Assembly (NCBI GenBank): GCA_023423655.1
Contig: JAFAFE010000005.1
Location: 496,001 to 560,000 of the forward strand
Length of the DNA stretch: 64,000 nucleotides
Origin: Pseudomonadota bacterium
Lineage (GTDB): Bacteria; Pseudomonadota; Alphaproteobacteria; Sphingomonadales; Sphingomonadaceae
Direction: 5' to 3'
The translations under genes were made by a program, and so were the position numbers. Shown here in pieces: positions 1 to 8,459 of this stretch; position 1 is the stretch's first letter; each line of letters opens with the position of its first letter. The notes under the pieces were generated by a model. The model did no database searches. It was not told where the DNA came from and was given only the letters and a program-made list of their open reading frames with translations.

Positions 1-540
1 GAAGAAGCGCCCGCCAAGCCGAAGCGCGCCAGCCGTGCCAAAAAGGCATCGGAACCGGTCGCTGCGGACGCTGCTGAAACGCCGGCAGAAACGCCTACCG
101 AAAAGCCCAAGCGCGCAAGCCGCGCGCGCAAGCCCAAGGCGGAAACGGCGGTGAAGGATGCGCCGGAAACAGCGGAAACCGCTGACGCTGCGCCCGAGGC
201 CCCCAAGGCCAAAGCGCCCGCGCGCCGCACCCGCAAGGCTGCTGCGCCCAAGGAAACGGCCACTGACACAGCGACCGACACAGCGACCGACGCGGCTAAA
301 GATGCCCCCGAAGCGCCTGCCAAGCCTGCCCGCGCAAAAGCCGCGCCCAAACGCGCACCCCGCGCCAAGAAGGACGCCGTGACCGAAGCGGCCCCGGTGG
401 AAGCGGCGCCCGCTGAAACCGCACCTGCTGCGGCAACACCGGCAGCAGCACCGGAAACCGCTCCGGCCGCCGAACCGGCAGACCCTGCTGGCGACAACGC
501 CCCGCGCAAGACCGGCTGGTGGCAACGCACTTTTGGCTAG
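1..540 (+). CDS. rne: C-terminal tail of a partial gene, probably ribonuclease E
   Basis: The reading frame is open from base 1 to the stop at 540, so the gene starts outside the window. The visible 179 residues are entirely low complexity: Ala, Pro, Lys and Glu with recurring basic patches (KPKRASRA, RRTRKAA, RAKKD), ending in RKTGWWQRTFG. Such an acidic/basic disordered tail with a Trp-containing end is typical of alphaproteobacterial RNase E, where the tail scaffolds the degradosome and binds RNA. The downstream neighbours (M48 peptidase, then DsbA-like protein) also match what I recall of the order around rne in sphingomonads. No catalytic domain is visible, so the name is inference; another protein with a histone-like tail remains possible. 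Confidence 0.5.
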   Translation, partial: EEAPAKPKRASRAKKASEPVAADAAETPAETPTEKPKRASRARKPKAETAVKDAPETAETADAAPEAPKAKAPARRTRKAAAPKETATDTATDTATDAAKDAPEAPAKPARAKAAPKRAPRAKKDAVTEAAPVEAAPAETAPAAATPAAAPETAPAAEPADPAGDNAPRKTGWWQRTFG

Positions 541-580
541 GCTCCGGCGGCTAAACCTCCGGCCAGCACCATAAACCACA

Positions 581-615
581 AAAACCCCCGCTTTTTTCAT
601 AAAGGCGGGGGTTTT
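581..615 (+). terminator. Intrinsic terminator after the RNase E-like gene
   Basis: An 11-bp perfect inverted repeat (AAAACCCCCGC, 581-591, and GCGGGGGTTTT, 605-615) with a 13-nt T-rich loop lies 40 bp behind the stop codon. The T run is on the plus strand, so it ends transcription of the upstream gene. It also argues against a start for the next gene at 619. Confidence 0.85.
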
Positions 616-681
616 GCGTTGAAGCACGCGGCATTGGATTGCCCCTTCATCATCGGTTCAGCCCCTGCTAGCATAAAGGCC

Positions 682-2088
682 ATGATGGATTTGCCCCGCG
701 CCCTCCCCCGCTCCTTTCCCCACTTCTTTCCGGGCACTTTCGCCCGTCTTGCCGCTTTCCTGCTCGCGCTCACCGGCCTGATGATGGCCAGCACCGCGCA
801 GGCGCAAAGCATTTTGCGCGACGCGGAAACCGAAAAATTGCTCGACGATATGTCCGCGCCGATCATCCAGGCGGCAGGGCTGCAACCGCGCAACGTCAAG
901 ATCGTCCTCGTCAATGACAAGGACATCAACGCCTTCGTTGCGGGCGGGCAGATTGTCTATATCCATAGCGGCCTCATCACCGCCGCCGACAATGCCAATG
1001 AAGTGCAAGGCGTCATCGCCCACGAACTTGGTCATATCACCGGCGGCCACATCATCCGCTATTATGACGGCGCGAAACAGGCGACCGCCATTTCGCTGCT
1101 GTCGATGCTCGCAGGCATTGCCGCTGCAGCTGCAGGTGCGGGCGAAGCAGGCATGGCCGCAATGGCGCTCGGCCAGCAAGCCGCCTACACCAATATGATG
1201 AGTTTTTCGCAGACGCAGGAAGCGTCGGCGGATGCGGCTGGTGCCACCTATCTGGCGGGCGCGGGCGTCAGCGGCAAAGGCAGCATCGCTTTTTTCAAGA
1301 AGCTGCAAAATCTGGAATATCGTTATAATGCCGGGATGCGCGGCGACGGCTATGGCCGCACCCACCCGATGACTGGCGAGCGTATCCAGCGCCTTAGTGA
1401 CGGGTACCAGAAAGACCCCGCGTGGGAAAAGGCGACCGACCCCGCGCTCGAAGCCCGCTTCCAACGCGCCAAGGCCAAGCTTATCGGCTATGTCGAAGAG
1501 CCTGCGCGCACCTTGCAACTTTATCCCGAACGCGACCAGAGCGTGCCAGGCCATTATGCGCGCGCTTATGCGTGGCATAAATCGGCCTATCCCGACAAGG
1601 CGATGGCCGAAGTCAATGCGCTCGCCAAACGCCTGCCCGACGACCCTTATGTGCTGGAATTACAGGGACAGGTGCTGCTCGAATCCGGTCGCCCGAAGGA
1701 ATCGCTCGCCCCGCTGCGCCGCGCGGTTGCGCTCAGCAATAACCAGCCGCTTATCGCCGCGACCTTCGGCCATGCGCTGATCGCCACCGAAGACAGCACC
1801 AATTTCGCCGAAGCGACGCGCATCCTCAAAAATGCTGTCGCGCGCGATAATGACAATCCGTTTGCCTGGTATCAGCTTGGCGTCGTCTATCAGCAGCAAG
1901 GCGATGAACCGCGCGCCGCGCTTGCGACCGCCGAACGCTATAATCTGGAAGGCCAGCACCGGCTTGCGCTCCCCAATGCCGAAACCGCGATGGCCGGATT
2001 GCCGGCCCATTCCGCAGACTGGCTCCGCGCGCAGGATATTGCTATGGTCGCCCGAGCCGAAATCGCGCGTGACAAAAAGCGCAAATAG
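682..2088 (+). CDS. Exported M48 family metalloprotease with TPR region (BepA-like)
   Basis: Predicted periplasmic zinc endopeptidase of the BepA/YfgC type, which in other bacteria degrades or helps assemble outer-membrane proteins. With the start at 682 (AAAGG just upstream) the protein has 468 residues. Residues about 20-41 form a signal peptide ending in STAQAQ. The zinc site HELGH is at 114-118, and a downstream EASAD supplies the usual third ligand region. The C-terminal half is helical with Ala-rich repeats of TPR type. An in-frame start at 619 would sit against the upstream terminator and is unlikely. Family assignment is firm; the substrate is not known. Confidence 0.88.
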   Translation: MMDLPRALPRSFPHFFPGTFARLAAFLLALTGLMMASTAQAQSILRDAETEKLLDDMSAPIIQAAGLQPRNVKIVLVNDKDINAFVAGGQIVYIHSGLITAADNANEVQGVIAHELGHITGGHIIRYYDGAKQATAISLLSMLAGIAAAAAGAGEAGMAAMALGQQAAYTNMMSFSQTQEASADAAGATYLAGAGVSGKGSIAFFKKLQNLEYRYNAGMRGDGYGRTHPMTGERIQRLSDGYQKDPAWEKATDPALEARFQRAKAKLIGYVEEPARTLQLYPERDQSVPGHYARAYAWHKSAYPDKAMAEVNALAKRLPDDPYVLELQGQVLLESGRPKESLAPLRRAVALSNNQPLIAATFGHALIATEDSTNFAEATRILKNAVARDNDNPFAWYQLGVVYQQQGDEPRAALATAERYNLEGQHRLALPNAETAMAGLPAHSADWLRAQDIAMVARAEIARDKKRK

Positions 2089-2154
2089 GTCCAGAATCCG
2101 CAACTACAAAGAGACAAAGGAGCGGTCCCGCCAAGGGAACGCGGGGCATAATAT

Positions 2155-4209
2155 ATGAACGAGGGTCGAGACACCCATTATCAGCCTTGGTTGCGCGATG
2201 AAGACAGCGCAAAGGCCCGCGCGGCGAACCCTTATGCGCAAGCCCCGCGCGCGGACGCTCCGGCGGAACCGGTGGAAGACGCCGCAATAGCGCCGCACCA
2301 ATCGCAACAAGTGCCGCCAGTCCGCAAGCCGCCGGTTGGGCTTGACCTCAATCGCTATAGCCACGCGCCGGACACGTCCGATACAGGCACCCACGCCGCT
2401 GCCGATCCTTACAGGCCGCACGAGGTTGCGCCTTTGCCGACCAGCGGGGGCGAGGAAAGTTGGGACAGTTTGGCCGCCAAATCGTCGAAAAAGCTGGCCG
2501 CCTCGGTAAAGCGCGGCTGGAGCGGCTTTGCCAACTGGACTATTTATCTCGGCGAAAAGGCCGATATTCCGGCGCGCATCGCCGCGATGCACTTGGACGA
2601 AAAAGCCAAAGCCGCCGCCGAAGCGGTCGCCGAAGCGTCGAAGGTCGCGGCCAATAAAACCGCCGAAGCTTCCAAAGTTGCCGCCAATAAGACAGCGGAA
2701 TTTTCCAAAATCGCCGCGAATAAAACCGCCGAGGGGGCCAAGCAGCTTTCGCAGAAAACCGTGGAAGGCGTGGCCAAGCTCGAACTTGGCGACAAGATTG
2801 GCGATGTTGCGGAAAAAGCGGGCGAAACCATCAAGAAAGGCGCGTCGAGCGTCGTCGATGCGACCAAGGCGGCATCCGAAAGCGTGGTGGATGCGACCAA
2901 GTCGGGCGTCGAAACCGTCGCCAAGGGCGCGTCCGACCTCACCCGCAAGCCGAGTGTTGACGCGGCGGCTATCCCGTCCGCGCTCGAACGCTTATTGGCT
3001 GAGGAAGCGGCGGCCCAAGCTCCGGCTCAGGCGCAATCGTCAGCCTCCACGACCGACGCGCAGGCAACCCCTGCCCCCGTCCCCGCTGCCCCGGTCAAAG
3101 CGCCACCGCCTTTGCCCTTGTTCGCGGAAGTCCCCGAAACCGTCCCTGCGCAGCCCAGCCCCAAAAAGCCGGGCGGCAAGCCGTCTTACCGCTCGATGGC
3201 ACTGGAACGCGCGCAGTGTGACGAGGCTTTCCGGTCCGCAGAGATTATTGCTGACCCTGCCGATATTCCCGACGCGCCCCGCGATGCAGCGGACCACGTC
3301 GCGCCGCCCCCTTCTTCGCCCTCCCCTCTTGCCGCGCGCTTCGACGCGATGCGCAACCGATTGAAAGCCAAAATGACCGAACGCTCTTCTGCTGCTTCCG
3401 GCACTGCTTCCCCCGCGACCGCCGCCCCTTCAAAGGCGTGGATTTATGCGCTGGTCGGCACGCTCGCGATTGGCGCGACCTTATGGGGCGTTTCGGGAAA
3501 AATCCCGCCGCAATCCTTGCGCAGCGATGCCGCGAGTGCAGGCGCGCCGGTGCTGGCCGCTACAGGCATTGAACGCAGCGACCGCGCGGAAATCGAAGCG
3601 ATTGTGCATGATTATATCCTCAACCATCCCGAAATCATTCCCGAAGCGATGGAACGCTATCAGGCCAAGCAAATGGCCAAGCAAATCGATGCGGTGCGCT
3701 CCGACCTTGAAACGCCGTTTGCGGGCGCATGGACCGGCGCGGCTAAGGGCGATGTCGTCTTGGTCGAATTTGCCGATTTTGCCTGCGGTTTCTGCCGCCG
3801 CAGCGTCGCCGATGTCGAGCGGTTGCTGCGCGAGGACAAGAATCTCAAAGTCGTCCATCGCGATCTCCCGATCCTGTCGGAAGAAAGCGTAGTCGCCGCC
3901 AAAACCGCGCTGGCCGCCGCCAAGCAGGGCAAATATCGCGACTATTATCTCGCCCAATTTGCAGGCGGCCCGCCATCCGAAGCGAGCATCAAAGCTGCTG
4001 CCGCCAAGGCAGGGTTGGACAGCGCCGCGCTCCAGAAAGCCTTTCTGAACGGCGATCTTCAGGCCGAAATCGAAAAAAATCTGGGCTTCGCGCGCGATCT
4101 TGGTTTCAACGGAACGCCGACCTTCATCATCGGTGACCGCGTGCTGCAAGGCGCGGTCGGCTATGACGAACTTAAAAAGGCGATAGAAGAAGCGCGCGCC
4201 AAAAAGTGA
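2155..4209 (+). CDS. Membrane-anchored DsbA-family thiol oxidoreductase with long repetitive N-terminal region
   Basis: The last roughly 210 residues are a DsbA/ScsC-like thioredoxin fold with active site C544-G-F-C547 and a cis-Pro segment NGTPTFIIGD. They follow an ILNHPEIIPEAME helix that is common in Com1/ScsC-like proteins. A single hydrophobic segment (about 426-446) should place the catalytic domain in the periplasm and the first 425 residues in the cytoplasm. That N-terminal part is Ala/Lys/Glu-rich, with near-perfect 11-residue repeats of the AANKTAEASKV type around residues 160-200, then a Pro-rich linker. Ordinary DsbA proteins are about 200 residues, so this is three times the usual length. 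The gene follows the M48 peptidase by 66 bp, perhaps co-expressed for envelope protein folding. The role of the cytoplasmic part is unknown. Confidence 0.85.
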   Translation: MNEGRDTHYQPWLRDEDSAKARAANPYAQAPRADAPAEPVEDAAIAPHQSQQVPPVRKPPVGLDLNRYSHAPDTSDTGTHAAADPYRPHEVAPLPTSGGEESWDSLAAKSSKKLAASVKRGWSGFANWTIYLGEKADIPARIAAMHLDEKAKAAAEAVAEASKVAANKTAEASKVAANKTAEFSKIAANKTAEGAKQLSQKTVEGVAKLELGDKIGDVAEKAGETIKKGASSVVDATKAASESVVDATKSGVETVAKGASDLTRKPSVDAAAIPSALERLLAEEAAAQAPAQAQSSASTTDAQATPAPVPAAPVKAPPPLPLFAEVPETVPAQPSPKKPGGKPSYRSMALERAQCDEAFRSAEIIADPADIPDAPRDAADHVAPPPSSPSPLAARFDAMRNRLKAKMTERSSAASGTASPATAAPSKAWIYALVGTLAIGATLWGVSGKIPPQSLRSDAASAGAPVLAATGIERSDRAEIEAIVHDYILNHPEIIPEAMERYQAKQMAKQIDAVRSDLETPFAGAWTGAAKGDVVLVEFADFACGFCRRSVADVERLLREDKNLKVVHRDLPILSEESVVAAKTALAAAKQGKYRDYYLAQFAGGPPSEASIKAAAAKAGLDSAALQKAFLNGDLQAEIEKNLGFARDLGFNGTPTFIIGDRVLQGAVGYDELKKAIEEARAKK

Positions 4210-4328
4210 AGGGGCAGGCTCTCCTCAACAACGCCCGTTAAACTGCATGGCCCGCGAATTTCTTTACGCCAACCCACGTGCGGGTGATGTATGAGCCGCA
4301 GCCTGATACCGGCCGCTAAGCCCGCCTT

Positions 4329-5051
4329 TTAAGCCCGCCCCTTAAAGCCTTGCGCGATCACATACCATTCGGGGGAGCCTTTGCGGCTCGCCGGGGGTTT
4401 GGCATGTTTCACCGATTTGAAATTCTGCTTGAGCAAGGTGAGCAATTCGCGGTCGGTCCCGCCTGCAAAGACTTTGGCAATGAAATGGCCGCCGGGTTCC
4501 AGCACATCAACCGCAAAATGCGCAGCGGCTTCAACGAGGCCCATCGTGCGCAGATGGTCGGTTTGCGCATGGCCGACCGTATTAGCGGCCATGTCGGAAA
4601 TGATGAGGTCGGGCATCTGGCCCAGCTCGGCAATCAACCGTTCCGGCGCATCATCATCCATAAAATCCATTTCGAGCAAGGTCGCGCCGTCAATCGGATC
4701 GGTCGGGAGCAGATCGATGCCGACAATCGCCGCGCGCGGATTGACACGGCGCACGACCTGCGTCCAGCCGCCCGGTGCCACGCCCAGATCGACCACGGCC
4801 TTGGCCTTGCGCAACAGCGGGAATTTTTCGTCAATTTCGATCAGCTTGAACGCCGCGCGGCTGCGATAGCCTGCGGCCTTGGCTTGCTTGACATAAGGGT
4901 CGTTCAACTGGCGTTCCAGCCAGCGTGTCGAAGAAGGCTTGCGCCCCTTGGCGGTCTTGACCCGCTGGCGCAAACCGCCACGCCGCGCCGCGCCCGCACC
5001 GCTATTTTTCTGGCCGCCTCCGCCGCCTTTCTTGCCTGCCCCTGCGCTCAT
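4329..5051 (-). CDS. rlmE: 23S rRNA (uridine-2552-2'-O)-methyltransferase RlmE
   Basis: FtsJ/RrmJ-family SAM-dependent enzyme that methylates U2552 in the A loop of 23S rRNA late in 50S assembly. The 240-residue protein shows the family pattern: YRSRAAFKL..D near residue 62, the SAM-binding DLGVAPGGW, SDMAAN, and KVFAGG near the end, which together supply the K-D-K-E catalytic tetrad. An extra Gly/Lys-rich N-terminus of about 35 residues is typical of alphaproteobacterial members. It overlaps the upstream ppx/gppA-like gene by 4 bp (ATGA), so the two are translationally coupled. Confidence 0.95.
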   Translation of the reverse strand: MSAGAGKKGGGGGQKNSGAGAARRGGLRQRVKTAKGRKPSSTRWLERQLNDPYVKQAKAAGYRSRAAFKLIEIDEKFPLLRKAKAVVDLGVAPGGWTQVVRRVNPRAAIVGIDLLPTDPIDGATLLEMDFMDDDAPERLIAELGQMPDLIISDMAANTVGHAQTDHLRTMGLVEAAAHFAVDVLEPGGHFIAKVFAGGTDRELLTLLKQNFKSVKHAKPPASRKGSPEWYVIAQGFKGRA

Positions 5052-6178
5052 TGCCGGTGTGCCCTTCTTGCGCGCAATTCCTTGGCCATGAGCGAGCGCA
5101 ATATGCCTTCGCGGATACCCCGGTCGGCCACGCCCAACCGTTCGGCAGGCCAGATGTCGAGGATCGATTCAAGGATAGCGCAGCCCGCTACGACCAAATC
5201 GGCGCGCTCGCGCCCGATGCACGGCAGCGCAATCCGCTCCGGCATCGACAAGGCTGCAAGCCGCGCGCTTATCGCGCGCATCGAGGTCGCGGGCACAATC
5301 AGCCCGTCAATCGCGCTGCGATCATAAGCGGGCAGTTCAAGATGGAGGCTGGCGAGCGTCGTCACCGTGCCGCTGGTGCCTAGCAAGCGCGCTGCGCCTT
5401 CGGGCGGGCGCCCGACACGTTCGGCAAAGGGACGGAAGGCTTCGCTCACCCGCGCGCGCATTCGCTGGTAACTCGACAGGCGTTCCCCTTCGCTCGACCG
5501 GTCGAAACTTTCGACTTCGGTGAGCGACACAACCCCCCACGGCACCGATTGCCAATCGAGAATTTTAGGCGCATCGCCGCTCGCATCGACCAGCACCAAT
5601 TCGGTCGAACCGCCGCCAATATCGAAAATCAGCGCAGGCCCTTCACCCGGTTCGAGCAGGATATGGCAGCCAAGCACGGCAAGCCGCGCTTCTTCTTCGG
5701 CGCTGATAACATCCAGTGCAATGCCGGTTTCGCGATAGACGCGGTCGATAAATTCCTTGCCATTGCTCGCTTGCCGACAGGCTTCGGTGGCGACCGAACG
5801 GGCGAGCGCGACATGGCGACGGCGCAATTTATCGGCACAGATGGTGAGCGCGGCAAGCGCGCGGTCAATCGCGGCATCGCTGATGCGCCCGCTGCTCGCC
5901 AAGCCTTCGCCCAAACGCACGATGCGCGAAAAGGCATCGACGACGATGAAACTGTCACCCGACGGTTTTGCCACCAGCAAGCGGCAATTATTGGTGCCCA
6001 AATCAAGCGCGGCATAGCTTGCCCGGCGGGAATAGCGGGGATTGCCGTCATAGCCGACGGCCGGGGCTGCACCGACGCGGGCCGCAAAGGAAGCGCCGGG
6101 CATCGTCCCCGGCGCTGTCGCCAAACTCCCGGGCATTTTTCCCGGACGATGTGGCGATGGTGGAAATCCGCTCACCAT
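5048..6178 (-). CDS. Ppx/GppA family phosphatase
   Basis: Exopolyphosphatase/guanosine pentaphosphate phosphatase family of the actin-like ASKHA fold; it hydrolyses polyphosphate or pppGpp. Visible motifs are ALDLGTNNCRLL (phosphate 1 loop), a central IFDIGGGSTEL (phosphate 2 loop), and LGTSGTVTTLA. At about 376 residues it is short, having only the N-terminal catalytic pair of domains and lacking the C-terminal HD-like part of E. coli Ppx. An upstream GTG (6190) is also possible; the ATG at 6178 was preferred. The first 50 residues are Pro/Gly-rich and probably disordered. The final codons overlap rlmE. Confidence 0.9.
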   Translation of the reverse strand: MVSGFPPSPHRPGKMPGSLATAPGTMPGASFAARVGAAPAVGYDGNPRYSRRASYAALDLGTNNCRLLVAKPSGDSFIVVDAFSRIVRLGEGLASSGRISDAAIDRALAALTICADKLRRRHVALARSVATEACRQASNGKEFIDRVYRETGIALDVISAEEEARLAVLGCHILLEPGEGPALIFDIGGGSTELVLVDASGDAPKILDWQSVPWGVVSLTEVESFDRSSEGERLSSYQRMRARVSEAFRPFAERVGRPPEGAARLLGTSGTVTTLASLHLELPAYDRSAIDGLIVPATSMRAISARLAALSMPERIALPCIGRERADLVVAGCAILESILDIWPAERLGVADRGIREGILRSLMAKELRARRAHRQ

Positions 6179-6335
6179 AGCCTTGAACACTTCTTATATT
6201 TTCCGGATACGGACGATACCGCCGGTACTTGGGGCCAAGAGTAAAGCGAAGCGCCAGCGGACGCAAGAGCCAGAAAAACGGGCGAGAAAAAGGAGCAAGA
6301 GCAGGAGAGCAGATACGTTACGGAATCGCGGGCAC

Positions 6336-6370
6336 AAAAAAGGCCGATCCGTTTGGGACCGGCCTTTCAT
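6336..6370 (-). terminator. Intrinsic terminator of the glycine-zipper gene
   Basis: A stem formed by AAAGGCCGATCC and GGACCGGCCTTT (one mismatch) flanks a short loop; a run of A on the plus strand becomes a T run for minus-strand transcripts. It lies just past the stop of the 6391-6750 gene and separates it from the ppx promoter region. Confidence 0.7.
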
Positions 6371-6390
6371 AATATGTCTCTGCTAACCGC

Positions 6391-6750
6391 TTAGCGGTAG
6401 CGACGACGGCAAGGGTCATCTGCACGGTCAATCACATTACCGGCAACCCCGCCGACCACGGCACCCAATACCGCGCCCAAGGTGCGGTCGCCGCCGCGGC
6501 CTGCAATTTCATGGCCCGCAAGACCGCCAGCAACGGCACCGATTGCTGTGCCACCACGGCCCTTGTCACATTCGCGATAATAGTTGCGATAACGCTGGCC
6601 GCGATAAGGGTTGTTATACCCATTGTCGTAATAGCGGCTCGAATTATAGTTACGATGTTTGCCGCGTTTGGCATCCGCCGGCGTAGCGAGCGCAAAGCTC
6701 GATGCGATAACTGCAAATGCACCGACCGAAAGCATGGCATTTTTAAACAT
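6391..6750 (-). CDS. Exported glycine-zipper 2TM domain protein
   Basis: Small 119-residue envelope protein. Residues 1-27 are a signal peptide ending in ATPADA; residues 28-60 are rich in Tyr, Asn and Arg. The C-terminal half holds two glycine-zipper helices (AIGAVAGGLAGHEIAG and LGAVLGAVVGGVAGNVI), as in the 17-kDa surface antigen/Rick_17kDa family. Such domains insert in or associate with the outer membrane. A strong AAAAGGAG ribosome binding site supports the start. No lipobox Cys is visible, so it is secreted rather than a lipoprotein. It stands alone, with its own terminator. Exact function unknown. Confidence 0.85.
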   Translation of the reverse strand: MFKNAMLSVGAFAVIASSFALATPADAKRGKHRNYNSSRYYDNGYNNPYRGQRYRNYYRECDKGRGGTAIGAVAGGLAGHEIAGRGGDRTLGAVLGAVVGGVAGNVIDRADDPCRRRYR

Positions 6751-6898
6751 GGTTTTTCTCCTTTTCCAGCTTCGCCGTTTGCGTCCCTCCGAACCGAACC
6801 GGCTAAATCCTGAAACCGGTTCTGCACTGATTCGCGTGAGCCAAAACTGAACATGCTTGTTGGCGAATATTCAGCTTATGCTTAGAGGCTTAGCATCC

Positions 6899-7891
6899 AT
6901 GCCGCCGCGCGCCGCGCGCATCCTTGCCGCCGCCTGCCTGTTTGCCCTGATCGGGCCGACGCCGTTTGTTGAGATGGCCAAGCCCGCCTTCAACCATAGT
7001 CAGGAGATTCGTGTAACGCCGCTTGTCTATCCGGCGGGCGCAAGTCGCACCATCGGGGCGCTGGACTATCGCGAGGGCTGGGAGTTTGACAGCCGTTACA
7101 CCGGTTTTGGCGGCTTTTCCGGCATGGCGTTACTCGGCGAGCGTGAATTTTTCCTTGTGTCCGATACCGGGATTGTCGCGCGCTTCACCTTGACGCACAA
7201 CGGGCGGGTTCTTGATTCTTCGATCAAGCCCATCCCCGAAGGACCGGGGAGCGCCAATGATAAGCTTGCGCGCGACATGGAAGCCTTGGTCGCGTCCCCC
7301 GACAGGGAGACATTCTGGATCGGCTTTGAACATGCGAACGCAATCTGGAAATATAGTGCGGACAGCGAAAAGGCCCTCGCCCATGCGCGTCCGCAAGCGA
7401 TGCAGAGCTGGGCCGGGAATAGAGGGCCGGAATCCATGGCGCGGCTGAATGACGGGCGCTTTCTGGTCCTGTCCGAAAATGTCGATGATGATCGGCGCGG
7501 CAAGCGGGCTTTATTGTTCGCAGGCGATCCCACCGCAGCCCCCGATGATGTCATCCCCTTTTTCTATGACTCGCAAGGCAAAGGGCTTGCCACCGATGTC
7601 CAGCAATTACCCGACGGGCGCGTGCTAATCCTCCACCGCGAAGTTTCGCCGCGGCACGGCTTTATCACTCGGCTCTCCATCGCGGATGTCGGCGCGATCA
7701 GGCAGGATTATGTGCTGCACTCCAAAACCGTCGCGGAAATTGCCCCGCCGCTTGTCACCGAAAATTTTGAAGGCATGACGATTGTGCGCGAAGGGGATGA
7801 TCTTATGCTGTGGCTGGTATCGGACGATAATCTGATGGGGTTCCAGCGCAGTCTGCTCGTCAAATACCGCATCAATCCTGCGCTTTTGTAG
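6899..7891 (+). CDS. Exported esterase-like/phytase-like beta-propeller protein
   Basis: Matches the family annotated as esterase-like activity of phytase (PF13449): a signal peptide (about residues 1-28), then FGGFSGMALLG and FLVSDTG, a central RGPESMARLNDGRFLVLSE, and a C-terminal ENFEGMTIVREGDDLMLWLVSDDN. These are blades of a propeller with acidic metal-binding loops. Members are periplasmic and probably hydrolyse phosphoesters, but substrates are rarely known. The start at 6899 was chosen for AGAGG ten bases upstream and because it begins the signal peptide; ATGs at 6857 and 6878 lack a ribosome site. Confidence 0.8.
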   Translation: MPPRAARILAAACLFALIGPTPFVEMAKPAFNHSQEIRVTPLVYPAGASRTIGALDYREGWEFDSRYTGFGGFSGMALLGEREFFLVSDTGIVARFTLTHNGRVLDSSIKPIPEGPGSANDKLARDMEALVASPDRETFWIGFEHANAIWKYSADSEKALAHARPQAMQSWAGNRGPESMARLNDGRFLVLSENVDDDRRGKRALLFAGDPTAAPDDVIPFFYDSQGKGLATDVQQLPDGRVLILHREVSPRHGFITRLSIADVGAIRQDYVLHSKTVAEIAPPLVTENFEGMTIVREGDDLMLWLVSDDNLMGFQRSLLVKYRINPALL

Positions 7892-7908
7892 CCGTTATTG
7901 CAGGCATT

Positions 7909-7938
7909 AAAAAAGCGGCCCGCCGGACCGCTCTTTTA
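7909..7938. terminator. Bidirectional terminator between esterase gene and rpmB
   Basis: An 8-bp stem (AGCGGCCC with GGACCGCT, one mismatch) is flanked by A5 on the left and a T-rich stretch on the right, so it can serve the plus-strand esterase gene and the convergent rpmB. Confidence 0.65.
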
Positions 7939-7967
7939 TCTGTTACCCGAATCGGGAAAGTCGGGGC

Positions 7968-8261
7968 TTATGCAGCCGCCGCAGCCTTTTTCTTGGCCAC
8001 TTCCTTCTTAACCTTGAGCGCACGCGCCGACAGCTTGCTGTCATTGGTCTTGAGGAGCCAGTTATCAAGGCCGCCATTATGTTCGACCGAACGCAGGCCA
8101 TGCGTCGAAACGCGCAGCTTTACGCCCTTTTCAAGCGATTCCGAAAGCAGCGTTACATTCTGCAGGTTGGGCAGAAAGGTGCGCTTCGTCTTGTTGTTGG
8201 CGTGGCTAACATTGTTACCCACCATGCGACCCTTGCCGGTCAGTTCGCAAATACGCGACAT
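7968..8261 (-). CDS. rpmB: 50S ribosomal protein L28
   Basis: A 97-residue L28 protein with the N-terminal MSRICELTGKG, NNVSHANNKTKR and the C-terminal LSARALKVKKEVAKKK, followed by an Ala5 tail. The longer form, without the zinc ribbon, is typical of alphaproteobacteria. It is a large-subunit component assembled near the exit region. It is monocistronic, with a sigma70-like promoter upstream and a bidirectional terminator downstream. Confidence 0.97.
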   Translation of the reverse strand: MSRICELTGKGRMVGNNVSHANNKTKRTFLPNLQNVTLLSESLEKGVKLRVSTHGLRSVEHNGGLDNWLLKTNDSKLSARALKVKKEVAKKKAAAAA

Positions 8262-8310
8262 GATAAAAACCTCTGTAAATCTGTTCGGATTGTCCCGGAA
8301 AGCCCGTGCC

Positions 8311-8337
8311 CCTATAGTGTGAGCCGGGATTCGTCAA
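8311..8337 (-). promoter_or_regulatory. Probable sigma70 promoter of rpmB
   Basis: Read on the minus strand: TTGACG, a 15-base spacer, TATAGG, ending 50 bp before the rpmB start codon. The boxes are strong, the spacer shorter than the common 16-18. Confidence 0.55.
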
Positions 8338-8459
8338 GGCCTGCGGGGCCTTTACACGCCAATATTTTCGGCCTGTTGCGCGCTTCTAGCGTATAAATTT
8401 TCTGCGTACCAGTGCTTTCCTGTGTCATGGCCCTTGCATCAGACAAGAGGAGAGTGCCG

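Noticed and set aside
151..540. A free-standing small Ala/Lys-rich gene starting at 151
   Set aside because: The frame is open to the left edge without a start or ribosome site at 151; it is the end of a longer gene.
2135..2160. GGAAC motif before the DsbA-like gene as an EcfG promoter
   Set aside because: The -10 position reads AAC rather than GTT and would overlap the start codon.
2620..2760. Short direct DNA repeats that could suggest a CRISPR array or minisatellite
   Set aside because: They encode in-frame 11-residue protein repeats in the DsbA-like gene; spacing is 33 bp with no unique spacers.
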